Counted from the stretch's first letter, positions 1 through 9,843 are shown. The stretch: DNA of 54,991 nt from Planctomycetaceae bacterium (GCA_002726245.1 PBSM01000097.1:1-54991), one strand, 5' to 3'. Numbers and translations are program-made. Notes: generated by a model from the sequence alone, not told the origin.

Positions 1-124
1 AACATCCTTGCGGTTCTCCTGTATGAAGCTGCCTTTGGCAGCGGAACAACATTGGCGAGCATCTTTTGCTACGCCGCATTCACAGGAGAACTGTTTTACT
101 TTCTTGCTCGCTCTTTCATAGTAT

Positions 125-185
125 CGGAGGCGTCCGCGTCGGCCGCTGCGAAGAAACGCACGCCAACGGCTTGCGGTTAAACGAG
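125..185. repeat. Degenerate copy of the TTTAACC/GGTTAAA palindromic repeat
   Basis: The right half (157-185) ends in GGCTTGCGGTTAAACGAG and matches the right arm of the palindromes at 48768-48836 and 50730-50801. The left half is eroded and keeps only a GGAGGCGT-like stretch near 126. It lies just downstream of the minus-strand beta-propeller gene. Apart from it, bases 1-226 hold no gene I can support. Confidence 0.55.
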
Positions 186-226
186 GCAGTTATTTCGGTA
201 CTATTCCTGAGCAGGTCGGGCGCAGA

Positions 227-3085
227 TTACGGCTCGCCCGGGGCGAAGACGATGGATGCTTGAATCGGGAAGTTGCACGTGCAGCCAGAACTCGCTTCTG
301 GGATCATCAGCAATCCGCCAGCCGGGATGATATTGATCCAACAGCCGGGGCGACTGACTTGCGTAATCTGCTGATTCTCGCCAGTTCGCAGATCGCAAAG
401 CGTTGGATTGCCGGCGCGGAAGTAGACCGTGTTGGCCGAGGCCGACAGAGCACCGCAGCCGTGGCCGCCGCGAGTGAAGTTCCAGCCTTCGCGCCGCTTG
501 CCGGTATGCAAGTCATACGCATAGGGCTGTTGATAGATCACTCCGTTGACGATCGTCGGGTGATGATCCTGCTCGCCGTGGCCTCCGTTCAGGGGCGCTC
601 TTTGGGTCTGAGTCGCTGACCACACGTGAGCCCCTGTCGTCGCCTCGAAGCCGTGCAAGTCGTACCACAACAGACTCCGGAGGTTCTCAACTTTGTTCTT
701 CGTACCTACAAGGACCAACTTCCCATCCGAGTAACTGAGAAAAATCTGATGCTGCAGCTCGCTCAGGTCGAAGGGCTGACGCCATACGACCGTTCCCTCG
801 ACTAGATCTAACGCAACAAGTTCAGCCTCACCCGTCAGTAAGACACTCAACTTGGATCTTCCGGTCTTGTCATTTAGTGTCTCGCGGTTGGTGCTTTCGA
901 CGAAATACATCCGGCCGCCGCCGATCGTCAGCGTCGAGTTGCTGATTGCTCCACGTTGCGCGTCGTATTTCCAGTGCAGTTTACCGGTGAAGCGATCCAT
1001 CGAGAAGACGCTGTCGCTAGTAACGGCCGGCACAAAATCATAGTAAGTCTCGTCGATCTGCCGACGATTGTGCCCGTCGCGAGAAGCGTTCGGCCTTGTG
1101 GAGCTGCCGAACAATCTTTTACCGACATAGGCCACATAGCCCCAATCTCGCGGTTGCCCGCCCGGAACAGGGAAGTTCAGCGCGAACGCTCCGGTTTGAG
1201 ACTCCAGTCCGTAACATCGATCTCCCGCAGCCACATACAAGTATTCACGTGATGCCGCCATGCTCCCAGCGTCACGCATCGCTGCGACGCGTCGCGAGTT
1301 CGGCACTTCGGAGTTCCAGAGGATGGTGCCGTTATAAGCATCGACGCCGTAGACGCGGTCGTTCCCCGGAACGAACATCGTTCCATCGACATACAGTGGG
1401 GGCACGGTTCGATGGTGACGGTCGATCATCTCTCGCGGGCCCGGCGCTCCAAACCATTGCAGTTTGAGCTCCTTGCCAACATGCTGATCGTTGCTACAAG
1501 CCGAGTTGTCCGGCGTCGCATAGATATGCGTCCAACGACCAGCATCGACAAGAGGCTTTCTCGCGACAACAACAGAGTCGGCGGTGATCGAGAACGCGTC
1601 CTCTTCCAAGTCCGCAACCCACTCGTTGCGAGCTTCCTGATCACTCGGCGACCACAACACGACAGCCTGCCCGTCACCGGGGCGCAGTAACCGATAGACT
1701 TCACTCGCTGGTACTCTGTAATGTCGCAAGTCTAGAACGGCGAGATTGAAGAGCTTCGAGACGTATGGCAGCCGGCCGTTCGGAACGACGTGAACTGAGA
1801 CGCGATCGGCCAATCCCGCGGCGTCGATTAGCTGCCTGGCAGCGTTAAACTGCTCGGACCCTGGGACGGCGCAAACGATTTGAAATTCTGTTCGCTTTGC
1901 CAAAGTGATGCCGAGACGAGCGGGGTCATTTGCTGCGATTAAGCAGTAGCCGCGGTCCAACGGATCCAATTCCGGGAGACGAGTCACACGCGGGTCTTCG
2001 GTTTGTTTGGGGGTGACGCTATTCTGTCGATGGTTCCAGATGTGGGGTGTCTCAATCGCTTTTGTCCGGAAGCAATGGACGATTCCTGCGTCGGTGCTGA
2101 CAAGAAGCGAGTTGCCAGCTACCGCGAGCGAGTAGGCTTTGCCTTGTACTGGTGCTTTCCAAGCTACTTCTCCCTGCAAATTCAACACAGCGACCTCGCC
2201 ATCTCCGCCACCGACTCGCATTCCACCAGCTTGGATGGTTGCGAACGGGTATTGGTCGGTCGGTGTCCCGGCTTCTTCGACCCTCTGCTTGATGGCCTGC
2301 GTTGCCTGAGCCAGTTTGGTCGCGGGCGCTCGGCCCTGAGCGACCATGATCGTTCCGCCGCGACGCTGCATGTATCCCTGTGGCGAAAACGCCAACTTCC
2401 CTTTCGCGAGTTCCTTGCCCGAGTCCGCGTCCAAAGCGTACTGATAAGTGCCCTGCAAAGGAAACAGCCCAGCTGCGAAGCGAGTTTGTCCCGAATCAAT
2501 CAACACGCCGGTTCGCACCGGCCATGTCGAGATCATTCGCCCGTTGCCTGGCATCCGCCGATCCTCGTCGCCAGCACGATACCGCCAGATGAGTTCTCCC
2601 GTTCGAAGTTCAAGGCAGTAGACGGAACCATCATCCGAGCCAAAGTAAACGCGTTCTGAGTCGATGGTCGGAGACAGACGCACAGGACCCTCGGTGTAAT
2701 ACGTCCACCTTTGCTTCCCACTCGCTAGATCAAGACAAACGACTTCGGCGGCGGCAGACGAGCCGAAGCAAAGCGACGTTCCATCGCTGACGACGTGAAA
2801 GGCTCGATCGTAGGCAACTCGTGCCGGCAAGTCGTGCTTGTTGTGCCAGAAGTCTTGGTTGGCTGGCGGCGGCCAAGCGGGTTGTGGGGGATGACGCGCG
2901 ACGTAACGCCAAGCTTCACGCAACGGAAGAGCAAGTCTTTCGGCGGTGGTGCCTGATCGCTCGTTGTCGTGCATGTAGGTTGGCCAGCCTGCAACCTTCG
3001 AAGCGACTGGATCAACGTCGGCGGCGAGACCCGCCGAGGCACCGAGCAGCAGGATAACGCTGACCAGACGTGCGGTTGCTCGCAT
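227..3085 (-). CDS. Secreted PQQ-like beta-propeller protein with inserted Rossmann (methyltransferase-like) domain
   Basis: A 952-residue exported protein. The ATG at 3085 is preferred because GGAGGAG lies about 10 bases upstream and the protein then opens with a signal peptide (MRATARLVSVILLLGASAGLA). A GTG at 3115 would instead overlap the stop of the upstream gene. Residues about 85-345 and 515-950 carry repeated blades such as VVCLDLASGKQRW and VYCLELRTGELIW, typical of PQQ/BamB-like propellers. Between them, about 376-510, lies a Rossmann-like stretch (ITLAKRTEFQIVCAVPGSEQ, later SEVYRLLRPGDG) resembling a SAM-dependent methyltransferase core. It is the last gene of a three-gene operon with the DUF1501 and DUF1549/DUF1553 genes. 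Cofactor use is unknown; a scaffold role is as likely as a dehydrogenase. Confidence 0.85.
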   Translation of the reverse strand: MRATARLVSVILLLGASAGLAADVDPVASKVAGWPTYMHDNERSGTTAERLALPLREAWRYVARHPPQPAWPPPANQDFWHNKHDLPARVAYDRAFHVVSDGTSLCFGSSAAAEVVCLDLASGKQRWTYYTEGPVRLSPTIDSERVYFGSDDGSVYCLELRTGELIWRYRAGDEDRRMPGNGRMISTWPVRTGVLIDSGQTRFAAGLFPLQGTYQYALDADSGKELAKGKLAFSPQGYMQRRGGTIMVAQGRAPATKLAQATQAIKQRVEEAGTPTDQYPFATIQAGGMRVGGGDGEVAVLNLQGEVAWKAPVQGKAYSLAVAGNSLLVSTDAGIVHCFRTKAIETPHIWNHRQNSVTPKQTEDPRVTRLPELDPLDRGYCLIAANDPARLGITLAKRTEFQIVCAVPGSEQFNAARQLIDAAGLADRVSVHVVPNGRLPYVSKLFNLAVLDLRHYRVPASEVYRLLRPGDGQAVVLWSPSDQEARNEWVADLEEDAFSITADSVVVARKPLVDAGRWTHIYATPDNSACSNDQHVGKELKLQWFGAPGPREMIDRHHRTVPPLYVDGTMFVPGNDRVYGVDAYNGTILWNSEVPNSRRVAAMRDAGSMAASREYLYVAAGDRCYGLESQTGAFALNFPVPGGQPRDWGYVAYVGKRLFGSSTRPNASRDGHNRRQIDETYYDFVPAVTSDSVFSMDRFTGKLHWKYDAQRGAISNSTLTIGGGRMYFVESTNRETLNDKTGRSKLSVLLTGEAELVALDLVEGTVVWRQPFDLSELQHQIFLSYSDGKLVLVGTKNKVENLRSLLWYDLHGFEATTGAHVWSATQTQRAPLNGGHGEQDHHPTIVNGVIYQQPYAYDLHTGKRREGWNFTRGGHGCGALSASANTVYFRAGNPTLCDLRTGENQQITQVSRPGCWINIIPAGGLLMIPEASSGCTCNFPIQASIVFAPGEP

Positions 3086-3111
3086 AGATGCACCACTCCT
3101 CCGCGATTCGG

Positions 3112-4530
3112 TCACGCTAGAACTTCATGAATGACACGGCCGTGTACGTCCGTAAGACGCATGTCGCGGCCGCTGAATCGAAACGTCTGCTGCTCGTGAT
3201 TGACGCCGCAGAGATGCAGCATTGTGGCGTGCAGGTCGTGGATCTCCAGGCGATTCTCGACCGCTTTGTATCCGTACTCGTCGGTCTTTCCATAGACTGT
3301 TCCCCCCTTCACGCCGCCACCGGCCATCCACAAGCTGAAGCCGAAGGGATTGTGATCGCGCCCGTTGGTGCCTTGCGCAAACGGCGTGCGGCCGAATTCG
3401 CCGCTCCATACGACCAAAGTGTGCTTTAACAGCCCGCGTTGCTTCAAGTCTTGCAAGAGCGCTGCGATTGGCTGGTCAACGCACGTCGCGTTGTCAGTGT
3501 GCCCTTTCTGTAGGTTCGCATGTTGATCCCAGCGGTCGTGTCCGACGGACGGGCAAGTCAATTCGACGAAACGAACACCTCGCTCGACGAGTCGTCTCGC
3601 GAGCAAGCATTGCCGACCGAAGATTGGCGTTCCCTTGGACTTGGTGTTTAGACCATACATCTCTTTGGTAGCTTCGGTTTCGTCTTTGAAGTCGGTCAAG
3701 TCAGGCACGGCGACTTGCATTCGGTACGCCAGTTCGTAATTGGCGATCGCTGATTCAAGCTGGTCGACATGCCCCGTTCGTTCCAAGGATGCCGCATCGA
3801 GTTTGTTCAATAGCGTCAGCTTGTTGCGTTGTAGCGCATCCGATGCTTCTGTGCGTCTGATGTTGGCGACAGGCGGGTCGTTGGAATTGAAAACCGAGCC
3901 TTGATACGTGGCTGGCAGAAATCCGCTATTGAAGCAATCCAAGCCACCGGGCGGAATGAGGCCACCGTTGAGCACAACGAATCCTGGCAGATCACGGCAT
4001 TCCGAACCAAGCCCGTAAGCAAACCACGCCCCCATGCTCGGCCGGCCTTGCAAGCCGCTTCCCGTATGCAAGAAGTAATTGCCAGCCGTATGTTCGGAGA
4101 AGTCCGACGTCATCGACCGGATCACCGCTAGGTCATCGACGTGCTTCGCGATGTTCGGAAACAACGCACTGACGGGCGTGCCGCTTTCCCCATGTTGTTG
4201 GAACTTCCACGGGCTCGCCAATGTATTCCCGTTGTTATTGAACTGAGTCCGCTCCATCTTCAAGGCGAAGGGCTTCCCATTCTCCTTCGCCAAACGCGGC
4301 TTCGGATCCCACGTATCGACTTGTGCCGGCCCGCCATCCATGTACAGATAAATCACATTGGTACAAGCCGGTTCGAAATGAGGCGGCCGCGGCTCAAAAG
4401 GACTCTCACTCCCCTCCGCATTCCACCGGTCCAACAGTGCCGTCGCCGCCACCGCCCCAAACCCACACGACGCACGCCTCAACCATTCCCGCCGACTGAA
4501 CCCACGCTTCGGTCTGATCATTTTCTTCAT
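3112..4530 (-). CDS. DUF1501 family protein, Tat-exported
   Basis: A 472-residue member of the DUF1501 family, which belongs to the alkaline phosphatase/sulfatase-like fold and is strongly expanded in planctomycetes. The N-terminus has a twin-arginine signal (SRREWLRRASCGFGAVAATA). The conserved opening YLYMDGGPAQVDTWDPKP and the later block VVWSGEFGRTPFAQGTNGRDHN are family hallmarks, and the second holds likely metal ligands. It lies between the PSCyt1/DUF1549 gene (41 nt upstream) and the beta-propeller gene downstream. DUF1549/DUF1553-DUF1501 pairs are a standard planctomycete arrangement, often linked by inference to breakdown of complex polysaccharides. The substrate is unknown. The start is the first ATG, close behind GAGGAAAA. 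Confidence 0.92.
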   Translation of the reverse strand: MKKMIRPKRGFSRREWLRRASCGFGAVAATALLDRWNAEGSESPFEPRPPHFEPACTNVIYLYMDGGPAQVDTWDPKPRLAKENGKPFALKMERTQFNNNGNTLASPWKFQQHGESGTPVSALFPNIAKHVDDLAVIRSMTSDFSEHTAGNYFLHTGSGLQGRPSMGAWFAYGLGSECRDLPGFVVLNGGLIPPGGLDCFNSGFLPATYQGSVFNSNDPPVANIRRTEASDALQRNKLTLLNKLDAASLERTGHVDQLESAIANYELAYRMQVAVPDLTDFKDETEATKEMYGLNTKSKGTPIFGRQCLLARRLVERGVRFVELTCPSVGHDRWDQHANLQKGHTDNATCVDQPIAALLQDLKQRGLLKHTLVVWSGEFGRTPFAQGTNGRDHNPFGFSLWMAGGGVKGGTVYGKTDEYGYKAVENRLEIHDLHATMLHLCGVNHEQQTFRFSGRDMRLTDVHGRVIHEVLA

Positions 4531-4570
4531 TTTTCCTCACCCATCTTTTCTCACAGTCTTCCCTCTACGC

Positions 4571-7500
4571 CTAACGAAGGAATACAAACTCCTTCACGTT
4601 CATCAACACATGGCACAAGTCGGTCCAAACGTGTTCATCGTTGCCGGGCTGATCGAAGGTGAGTCCTAATTCCGTGGCTTGTTGCTCGATGAACGCAAGT
4701 GCATCGGTCAGTTCGTTTTCGGTTGGCAAACGTGCAAATGCAACTTGATACATGTTCTTGATGCGTTGTTGAGGATCGGGGGCGGCCGCGATGACTCGCT
4801 TGGCCCAAAGCTTCGCCTGCTCAACCACAAGCGGATCATTCATCACGATCAAAGCTTGCGCTGGAACGTTGGATACATTACGGCGCCCGACGGCATTGAA
4901 CGGGATCGGCGTATCGAAAGCCAGCATCATCGGTGACAGGAAGTTGCGACGCACCTCGATATAAAGACTGCGTCTGCCATTGCCGTCGAGTGGACCACCG
5001 CCTTTCGGCCGGCCGCGACCCTGCATGAAGGGTGTGATGTGAGTCGGTACGCTTCCGCCATAAAGAGTACGGTCAAGCCTTCCTGAAATCGTCAGCATCG
5101 CGTCGCGAATCGCTTCGCCTTGCAGTCGCCGGATGCGCGCTCGATGAAGCAGTAGATTGTCAGGATCTACTTCCGCCGCCTGCGGATTCGGCGTGCTCGA
5201 CATCCGATACGTGCTGCTCAGCATGATCGTTTTCAGCATCCGCTTGACGGACCAGCCTTCGGAAACGAATTGCGCCGCGAGATGATCCAATAATTGGGGG
5301 TGCGTTGGCTTTTGTCCGAGTACACCAAAGTTATCCGTCGAAGCGACAATGCCTCGTCCCATCAGATGATGCCAGAGACGATTCACGAGCACGCGAGACG
5401 TGAGCGGACCACTCGGTTCGACCAAGTTCCGTGCCAGTTCCAATCGCCCGCTGCCCGCAGCGACCTCGAACTTGCCATTCGCTAAAGCTTCCAACGGACG
5501 GCGAGGTGCTTCGTCTCCGAGCCTCTTGTGATTGCCCCGCACAAAGACGCGCTCATTCTCAGCCGTCCCGTCAACCATCCCCAGCGTGCGATCCGCGTCT
5601 GGCACCTCGACCTTCTGCCAGCCGGTTCGAAGAGCTTCCAGCTCTTGTGCAGTTGAATCGGGAATCGCAAGCAGTTCGTTGCGACCGGCCCACGCCAGAA
5701 GCTCCGCCTGTGCTACTTCCAGAGAACCCACCCCCACGCCCTCCTTGACGCTCCCCCACTGGTCACCGTAACGCTTAGCCAAGTCCGGCAACTCGCTTAC
5801 GTCGCCGCTGAGTAATTGGGGTGCGAGTTCGTTGAATTCTTCCGGCGGGCGATCTTCATTCGAGAAGCGGATTTCGTCGATCGCGGCATAACCGTCGCCG
5901 TGATCCAGTATCTCGATATAAGCCCGATGGCCAACGTAACGGCTGATGTCTCCCGCCTGCCGATGCCAAGCGAAATTGTCATCCGCGTTGAGATCGAACG
6001 AGAAACCGCGAAACAGCAAGGCGTTGTAGACGTCCATGAAATAGCCATCAAGGATCAGCCGGATCTTCACACCGCGGCCCTTGGCTCGATAGTAAATGTT
6101 GCGATGGTCGAGTCTGAACGTGGGCGAACGCAATGCTCCTTGGAAGCGAGTTCCCAAGCGCCCGCTGTCCGCGACGCGGGGCCTCAGCCATTGTGCGCCG
6201 CCGGCTTGCCCGTTCCATTCGCCGGGAGTTGTCGATTCGCCGGCGAATGCTTCTCCCGAAACAAACCAACTGCTCATATCGGTGAAATCGGCGAAGAGCG
6301 GGTACTTCTCATCCAGCACGGCCTGACGCTGTTGCTCGTCCGCAAGTCTCTTCCTCGCTTGGGTAAAGCTCTCCGGCTGTGCCCCTTCCGCCGCGGAATG
6401 CCAAACATGCATCGGATGCGAGCTTTGTTTTACTCCCTCGGCTTGAAGTGCCTTCACCCATACCGCCAACCGCGGCGCATCGAGCTTGAATTCCACGGCA
6501 ACGGCAGACGCGTCAAGCTTGCTCGCGCCAAACATCACTTCGCGGGCCGCCAGCAGGTACTTCGAGAATGCTTCGCCGGACAGCGGCGACTCGGCCACCG
6601 TCTGTGCAAGCAACGTGTCGGCTTGCTGCTTCAGCGCCCGACGCTGTTCCGCCGCGTCGCGGATCTTGCCGTGCCGGTCGAGAAACAATTCCGCTCGCCG
6701 CGAGCTTTGCAGGAAACCGCAGAGTGCGTAATAGTCTTTTGTCGAGATGGCGTCGAACTTGTGGTTGTGGCATCGGGCGCAGCCGATGGCCAGTCCGAGA
6801 AACGTCTTTCCGAACACATCCAACTGATTGTCGATCCTCCCAGCTTCGTTATCACGCACATCGACCGGCGAATGCGTCGCCTCGCCAAGCCACCAGAAGC
6901 CAGTGGCAATAGCCGACTCGTTGAAGCCTTCGTTGGGATGCCGGCGCGGATCATCGAGAAGATCGCCTGCCACGTGTTCCATCACGAATTGGTCGTAGGG
7001 CACATCGGCGTTGAACGCGCGAATGAGATAGTCACGATACTTGAAAGCGTGCGGCAGCGGGTAGTCGAACTCATGACCATAGGTTTCGGCATAGCGCATG
7101 AGATCCATCCAGTGTCGCGCCCAACGTTCGCCGAAGTGAGGCGATTCGAGCAAGTGGTCCACAACTTTCTCGAACGCTTCCGGCGATTCATCGGTAGCGA
7201 ACGCGTTCACGTTCTCGATAGACGGCGGGAGACCGATCAAGTCGAAGTACGCGCGACGGATCAGCGTTCGTTTGTCGGCTGAATCGGCCGGCGACAATCC
7301 TGCCTGTTCCAGCTTCGCGAGGATAAAACGATCCAGATCCTTTCGCGGCCAGTCTGCAGCCTTGACCACCGGAAAAGGCGAACTAACGACAGGCTGCCAA
7401 CACCAATGGGAAGCCTTGCGTGCTTGAAGATCAAACGCTTCCTTCTGGCCAACATCAGCGGCCTGCTCCTTGGGCCAAGGCGCCCCCATCGCGACCCACT

Positions 7501-7864
7501 TCGTCAACGTGGCGACTTCCGCCGCCGGCATCTTCGATTTGGGAGGCATTTGATAAACTTCGCCGTAGTTAATCGCATCGACCAGAAGGCTCTCATCTGG
7601 CTTGCCTGGAACGATCGCCGCGCCGGTGTCTCCACCCTCGAGTAGCAACTTCCGTGAATCAAGCCGCAACTCGCCTTTGAGTTCTTTCGCTTCCGCGCTG
7701 TGACACTCGTAGCAGCGCTTCGCCAAAACGGGGCGCACGTCGCGTTCAAAGAACTCGATCGCGGCCGCATCAAACTCTTGGTCAGCAGCACTTGCCGAAC
7801 CATTACTTACCGTAGCGAGAATCACGACGAGGGCGATTGCTAAAGAGATCCACTTGCTCGACAT
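4571..7864 (-). CDS. PSCyt1 / DUF1549 / DUF1553 secreted cytochrome-like protein
   Basis: A 1097-residue exported protein of the planctomycete cytochrome c class. The start at 7864 (MSSKWISLAI) has GGAG eight bases upstream and gives a clean signal peptide ending near SASA. The PSCyt1 domain follows, with a heme-binding CxxCH (VLAKRCYECHS). DUF1549 then includes a second CARCH motif (GCARCHNHKFDAISTKDYYA). A region at about 540-690 looks like a carbohydrate-binding or laminin-G-like beta domain. DUF1553 closes the protein (SRVLVNRLWHHLMGRGIV, later VPAQALIVMNDP). It is the first gene of the operon with DUF1501 and the beta-propeller. A redox role on extracellular substrates is inferred; no biochemical function is established here. 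Confidence 0.93.
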   Translation of the reverse strand: MSSKWISLAIALVVILATVSNGSASAADQEFDAAAIEFFERDVRPVLAKRCYECHSAEAKELKGELRLDSRKLLLEGGDTGAAIVPGKPDESLLVDAINYGEVYQMPPKSKMPAAEVATLTKWVAMGAPWPKEQAADVGQKEAFDLQARKASHWCWQPVVSSPFPVVKAADWPRKDLDRFILAKLEQAGLSPADSADKRTLIRRAYFDLIGLPPSIENVNAFATDESPEAFEKVVDHLLESPHFGERWARHWMDLMRYAETYGHEFDYPLPHAFKYRDYLIRAFNADVPYDQFVMEHVAGDLLDDPRRHPNEGFNESAIATGFWWLGEATHSPVDVRDNEAGRIDNQLDVFGKTFLGLAIGCARCHNHKFDAISTKDYYALCGFLQSSRRAELFLDRHGKIRDAAEQRRALKQQADTLLAQTVAESPLSGEAFSKYLLAAREVMFGASKLDASAVAVEFKLDAPRLAVWVKALQAEGVKQSSHPMHVWHSAAEGAQPESFTQARKRLADEQQRQAVLDEKYPLFADFTDMSSWFVSGEAFAGESTTPGEWNGQAGGAQWLRPRVADSGRLGTRFQGALRSPTFRLDHRNIYYRAKGRGVKIRLILDGYFMDVYNALLFRGFSFDLNADDNFAWHRQAGDISRYVGHRAYIEILDHGDGYAAIDEIRFSNEDRPPEEFNELAPQLLSGDVSELPDLAKRYGDQWGSVKEGVGVGSLEVAQAELLAWAGRNELLAIPDSTAQELEALRTGWQKVEVPDADRTLGMVDGTAENERVFVRGNHKRLGDEAPRRPLEALANGKFEVAAGSGRLELARNLVEPSGPLTSRVLVNRLWHHLMGRGIVASTDNFGVLGQKPTHPQLLDHLAAQFVSEGWSVKRMLKTIMLSSTYRMSSTPNPQAAEVDPDNLLLHRARIRRLQGEAIRDAMLTISGRLDRTLYGGSVPTHITPFMQGRGRPKGGGPLDGNGRRSLYIEVRRNFLSPMMLAFDTPIPFNAVGRRNVSNVPAQALIVMNDPLVVEQAKLWAKRVIAAAPDPQQRIKNMYQVAFARLPTENELTDALAFIEQQATELGLTFDQPGNDEHVWTDLCHVLMNVKEFVFLR

Positions 7865-8091
7865 ACGAGCTTCTCCGATTCCTGGCACGAGTAGGCGAGC
7901 GACACAACGGGGCGGGGTCGCTCAAGTCGTTACACAGAGCAACGTTGCGCCCCGATTATAGTCGGCGGCGCGTAAGCCGTAAAGCAAACGCAGCGCCGAA
8001 GCAGGACCTTATTACTTTTTCAATCAGCGGTAGGTCCCGACCGCCGGGCGGGACTTGGTAGGGCAATCCATCGCGAATGTGACGTTCTGCG

Positions 8092-8376
8092 GTGGCGACA
8101 AAGGGATCACGCAAAACGGCCCGGGGGATTCGCAATCGATGCAGCCTCACGATAGCGGCGGCCAAGGTTGCGGGGAACGATTCGTCCGACGTGGGCGGAG
8201 GCATCTACAACGTGGCGGCTTCAGGAGTGGATTATCAAGTTAGCGCGAATGATTCCCCCTGGTACGCCGTCGAGCCGACGAGTAGGATTTCTTCGCGCGA
8301 AGAGTTTATCTCGGCTGTCGATCAACTCGCAGCAGAAGACGAGTTAGTCGATCTGGGCTTGAAGGCGTTCGAGTAG
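8092..8376 (+). pseudogene. Possible remnant of a right-handed beta-helix protein
   Basis: This lies in the 608-base gap between two minus-strand genes (7865-8472). One frame reads LTIAAAKVAGNDSSDVGGGI followed by YNV, which resembles the LTIxNSTVSGNSAxxGGGIYN repeats of pectate-lyase-like beta-helix proteins. It then continues into an acidic tail ending DELVDLGLKAFE. There is no credible start or ribosome binding site, and only one or two helix turns are visible. I read it as a decayed C-terminal fragment; chance similarity is possible. Nothing else in the gap is supported except the palindromes near 8406-8452. Confidence 0.27.
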
Positions 8377-8405
8377 AACGCCTTTCATTCTTACGCTTCA
8401 GTAGC

Positions 8406-8452
8406 ACGGAGTTGCACTCCGTCATTCTCAGGTCGGAGTACAGCTCCGACCT
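8406..8452. repeat. Double-hairpin palindromic element (ACGGAGT / GGTCGGAG type)
   Basis: Two adjacent inverted repeats: ACGGAGT-tgc-ACTCCGT (8406-8422) and AGGTCGGAG-tacag-CTCCGACCT (8430-8452). They lie 20 bases downstream of the minus-strand DUF1501 stop. Their sequence is related to the 14-bp-arm hairpin at 36361-36402, so this is an interspersed element that may also act in 3' end formation. Confidence 0.7.
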
Positions 8453-8472
8453 ACACCGACTGATTCGAGGCT

Positions 8473-9843
8473 CTAGCTGATCTCCTCAATCGGACGCATG
8501 CCGGGTTCGACCATGTACTGCGGTGTGCCGGAGTTGTCGAAGAGGCGAATCTTGCCGGTGTCGATGCCGACGTTCTTATAAAGAGTGGCGAAGATCTCTT
8601 GGAACTTAACGGGGCGATCGACGGCGTGTTCGCCGTACTTGTTGGTTGAGCCGAGAGCTTGTCCGGTCTTCATACCGCCGCCCGCCAGCATCGCGCACGA
8701 AACACGAGGCCAATGATCACGGCTGTTGTTCTTGTTGATCTTCGGTGTGCGACCGAATTCACCCCACAAGACGACCGAAACGTCGCGATCAAGGCCGCGT
8801 TCATGGAGATCTTGAACCAGAGCTGCCATGCCTCGGTCGAGTAACGGGAACTCTTGGCGTGAGCGTGGGAAGTTCATGCCGTCTCCGCCGTGCCAGTCCC
8901 AGCGGCTGTAGTTCAACGAGACGACGCGAGCACCTGCTTCGACGAGCCGCCTCGCGACGCAAAAGTTACGGGCCATCGCCGGCGCGCCGTCGCGACGGTA
9001 CTTCGGATCGTTGTCGCCGTAGTGCTCGAGCGTCTTTGGATCTTCTTTGCTCAGGTCGAGGGCTTCGACCAGCTTCGTTGTCGTCAGGATGTTCAGAGCT
9101 TGCTGATCGTAAACGTCCATGCTCTCGGCGATGCCCTTCGAATCGACGTCGCGTCGAAAGCTGTCGATCGCTGCACGCAAGCCGTCACGATCGCGAAGCC
9201 GTTCGAGCGTGATGCCGTTGAGCACCATGTTCGAGGAGGACTTCATCGGATCTTTCTCGACCAGTCCGAACGGCGAGTGCTTTAATCCGAGAAAACCTCC
9301 GTCTTCGGTGAAGCCCCACGTGCCGTTACCCGTCGGGTACATCATCGAGACGTTGGCGGGTACAGCGTTGTTGACTTTGCCCTGCAGATGCGAAACCCAG
9401 GCACCCCAGTTCGGACGTCCTTCACGCGGCTCGCGTTGGCCTCGTTTGTAACCGGTCATGCACTGGTAGGCATCGTGCCGACCATCTGCGTCGCAGATCG
9501 AGCGGACAGGAATGAACTTGTCCATCATGCTCGCCATCCGCGGGAACAGCTCGCAGATTTCTACGCCGGGCACGTTCGTTTTGATGGGACTAAAGTCGCC
9601 GCGAATCTCGGCGGGGGCATCGGGTTTGAGATCCCAGAGATCAATATGCGACGGGCCGCCCGGCATGTAGATGTTGATAATCGCCCGATGATTCGAACCG
9701 GTCGCGGCTTGTGCGTCGGACTGCAACATCCACGGCAGCGACAATCCGCCGAGCGCCATTCCACCGACCTTGATGAAATCGCGGCGCGAATATCCGTCGC
9801 AGAAACCGTTACGTCTCCAGGACTTACCGAAAATCGTCAACAT
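8473..9843 (-). CDS. DUF1501 family protein, Tat-exported (second copy)
   Basis: A 456-residue DUF1501 protein in the alkaline phosphatase/sulfatase-like superfamily. It opens with a twin-arginine signal (YSRRDFIKVGGMALGGLSLP) and has the family blocks INIYMPGGPSHIDLWDLKP and VVLWGEFGRTPKINKNNSRD. GGAG nine bases before the ATG supports the start. Unlike the copy at 3112-4530 it stands alone here, without an adjacent DUF1549/DUF1553 gene on its strand. The two copies differ clearly in sequence, so this is not a recent tandem duplication. The substrate is unknown. A palindromic double hairpin lies directly downstream. Confidence 0.92.
   Translation of the reverse strand: MLTIFGKSWRRNGFCDGYSRRDFIKVGGMALGGLSLPWMLQSDAQAATGSNHRAIINIYMPGGPSHIDLWDLKPDAPAEIRGDFSPIKTNVPGVEICELFPRMASMMDKFIPVRSICDADGRHDAYQCMTGYKRGQREPREGRPNWGAWVSHLQGKVNNAVPANVSMMYPTGNGTWGFTEDGGFLGLKHSPFGLVEKDPMKSSSNMVLNGITLERLRDRDGLRAAIDSFRRDVDSKGIAESMDVYDQQALNILTTTKLVEALDLSKEDPKTLEHYGDNDPKYRRDGAPAMARNFCVARRLVEAGARVVSLNYSRWDWHGGDGMNFPRSRQEFPLLDRGMAALVQDLHERGLDRDVSVVLWGEFGRTPKINKNNSRDHWPRVSCAMLAGGGMKTGQALGSTNKYGEHAVDRPVKFQEIFATLYKNVGIDTGKIRLFDNSGTPQYMVEPGMRPIEEIS

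Noticed and set aside
13..91. 10-bp inverted repeat GTTCTCCTGT / ACAGGAGAAC near the left edge
   Set aside because: The arms are short and widely spaced, with no flanking duplication or second copy in the window.
5816..7282. 488-residue open frame on plus, antisense to the DUF1549/DUF1553 gene
   Set aside because: It is a shadow of a clear family gene on the other strand, arginine-rich and without any recognisable domain or ribosome binding site.
7956..8204. 82-residue minus-strand frame in the gap, considered as a transposase remnant
   Set aside because: No transposase motif can be recognised and the composition is not convincing.
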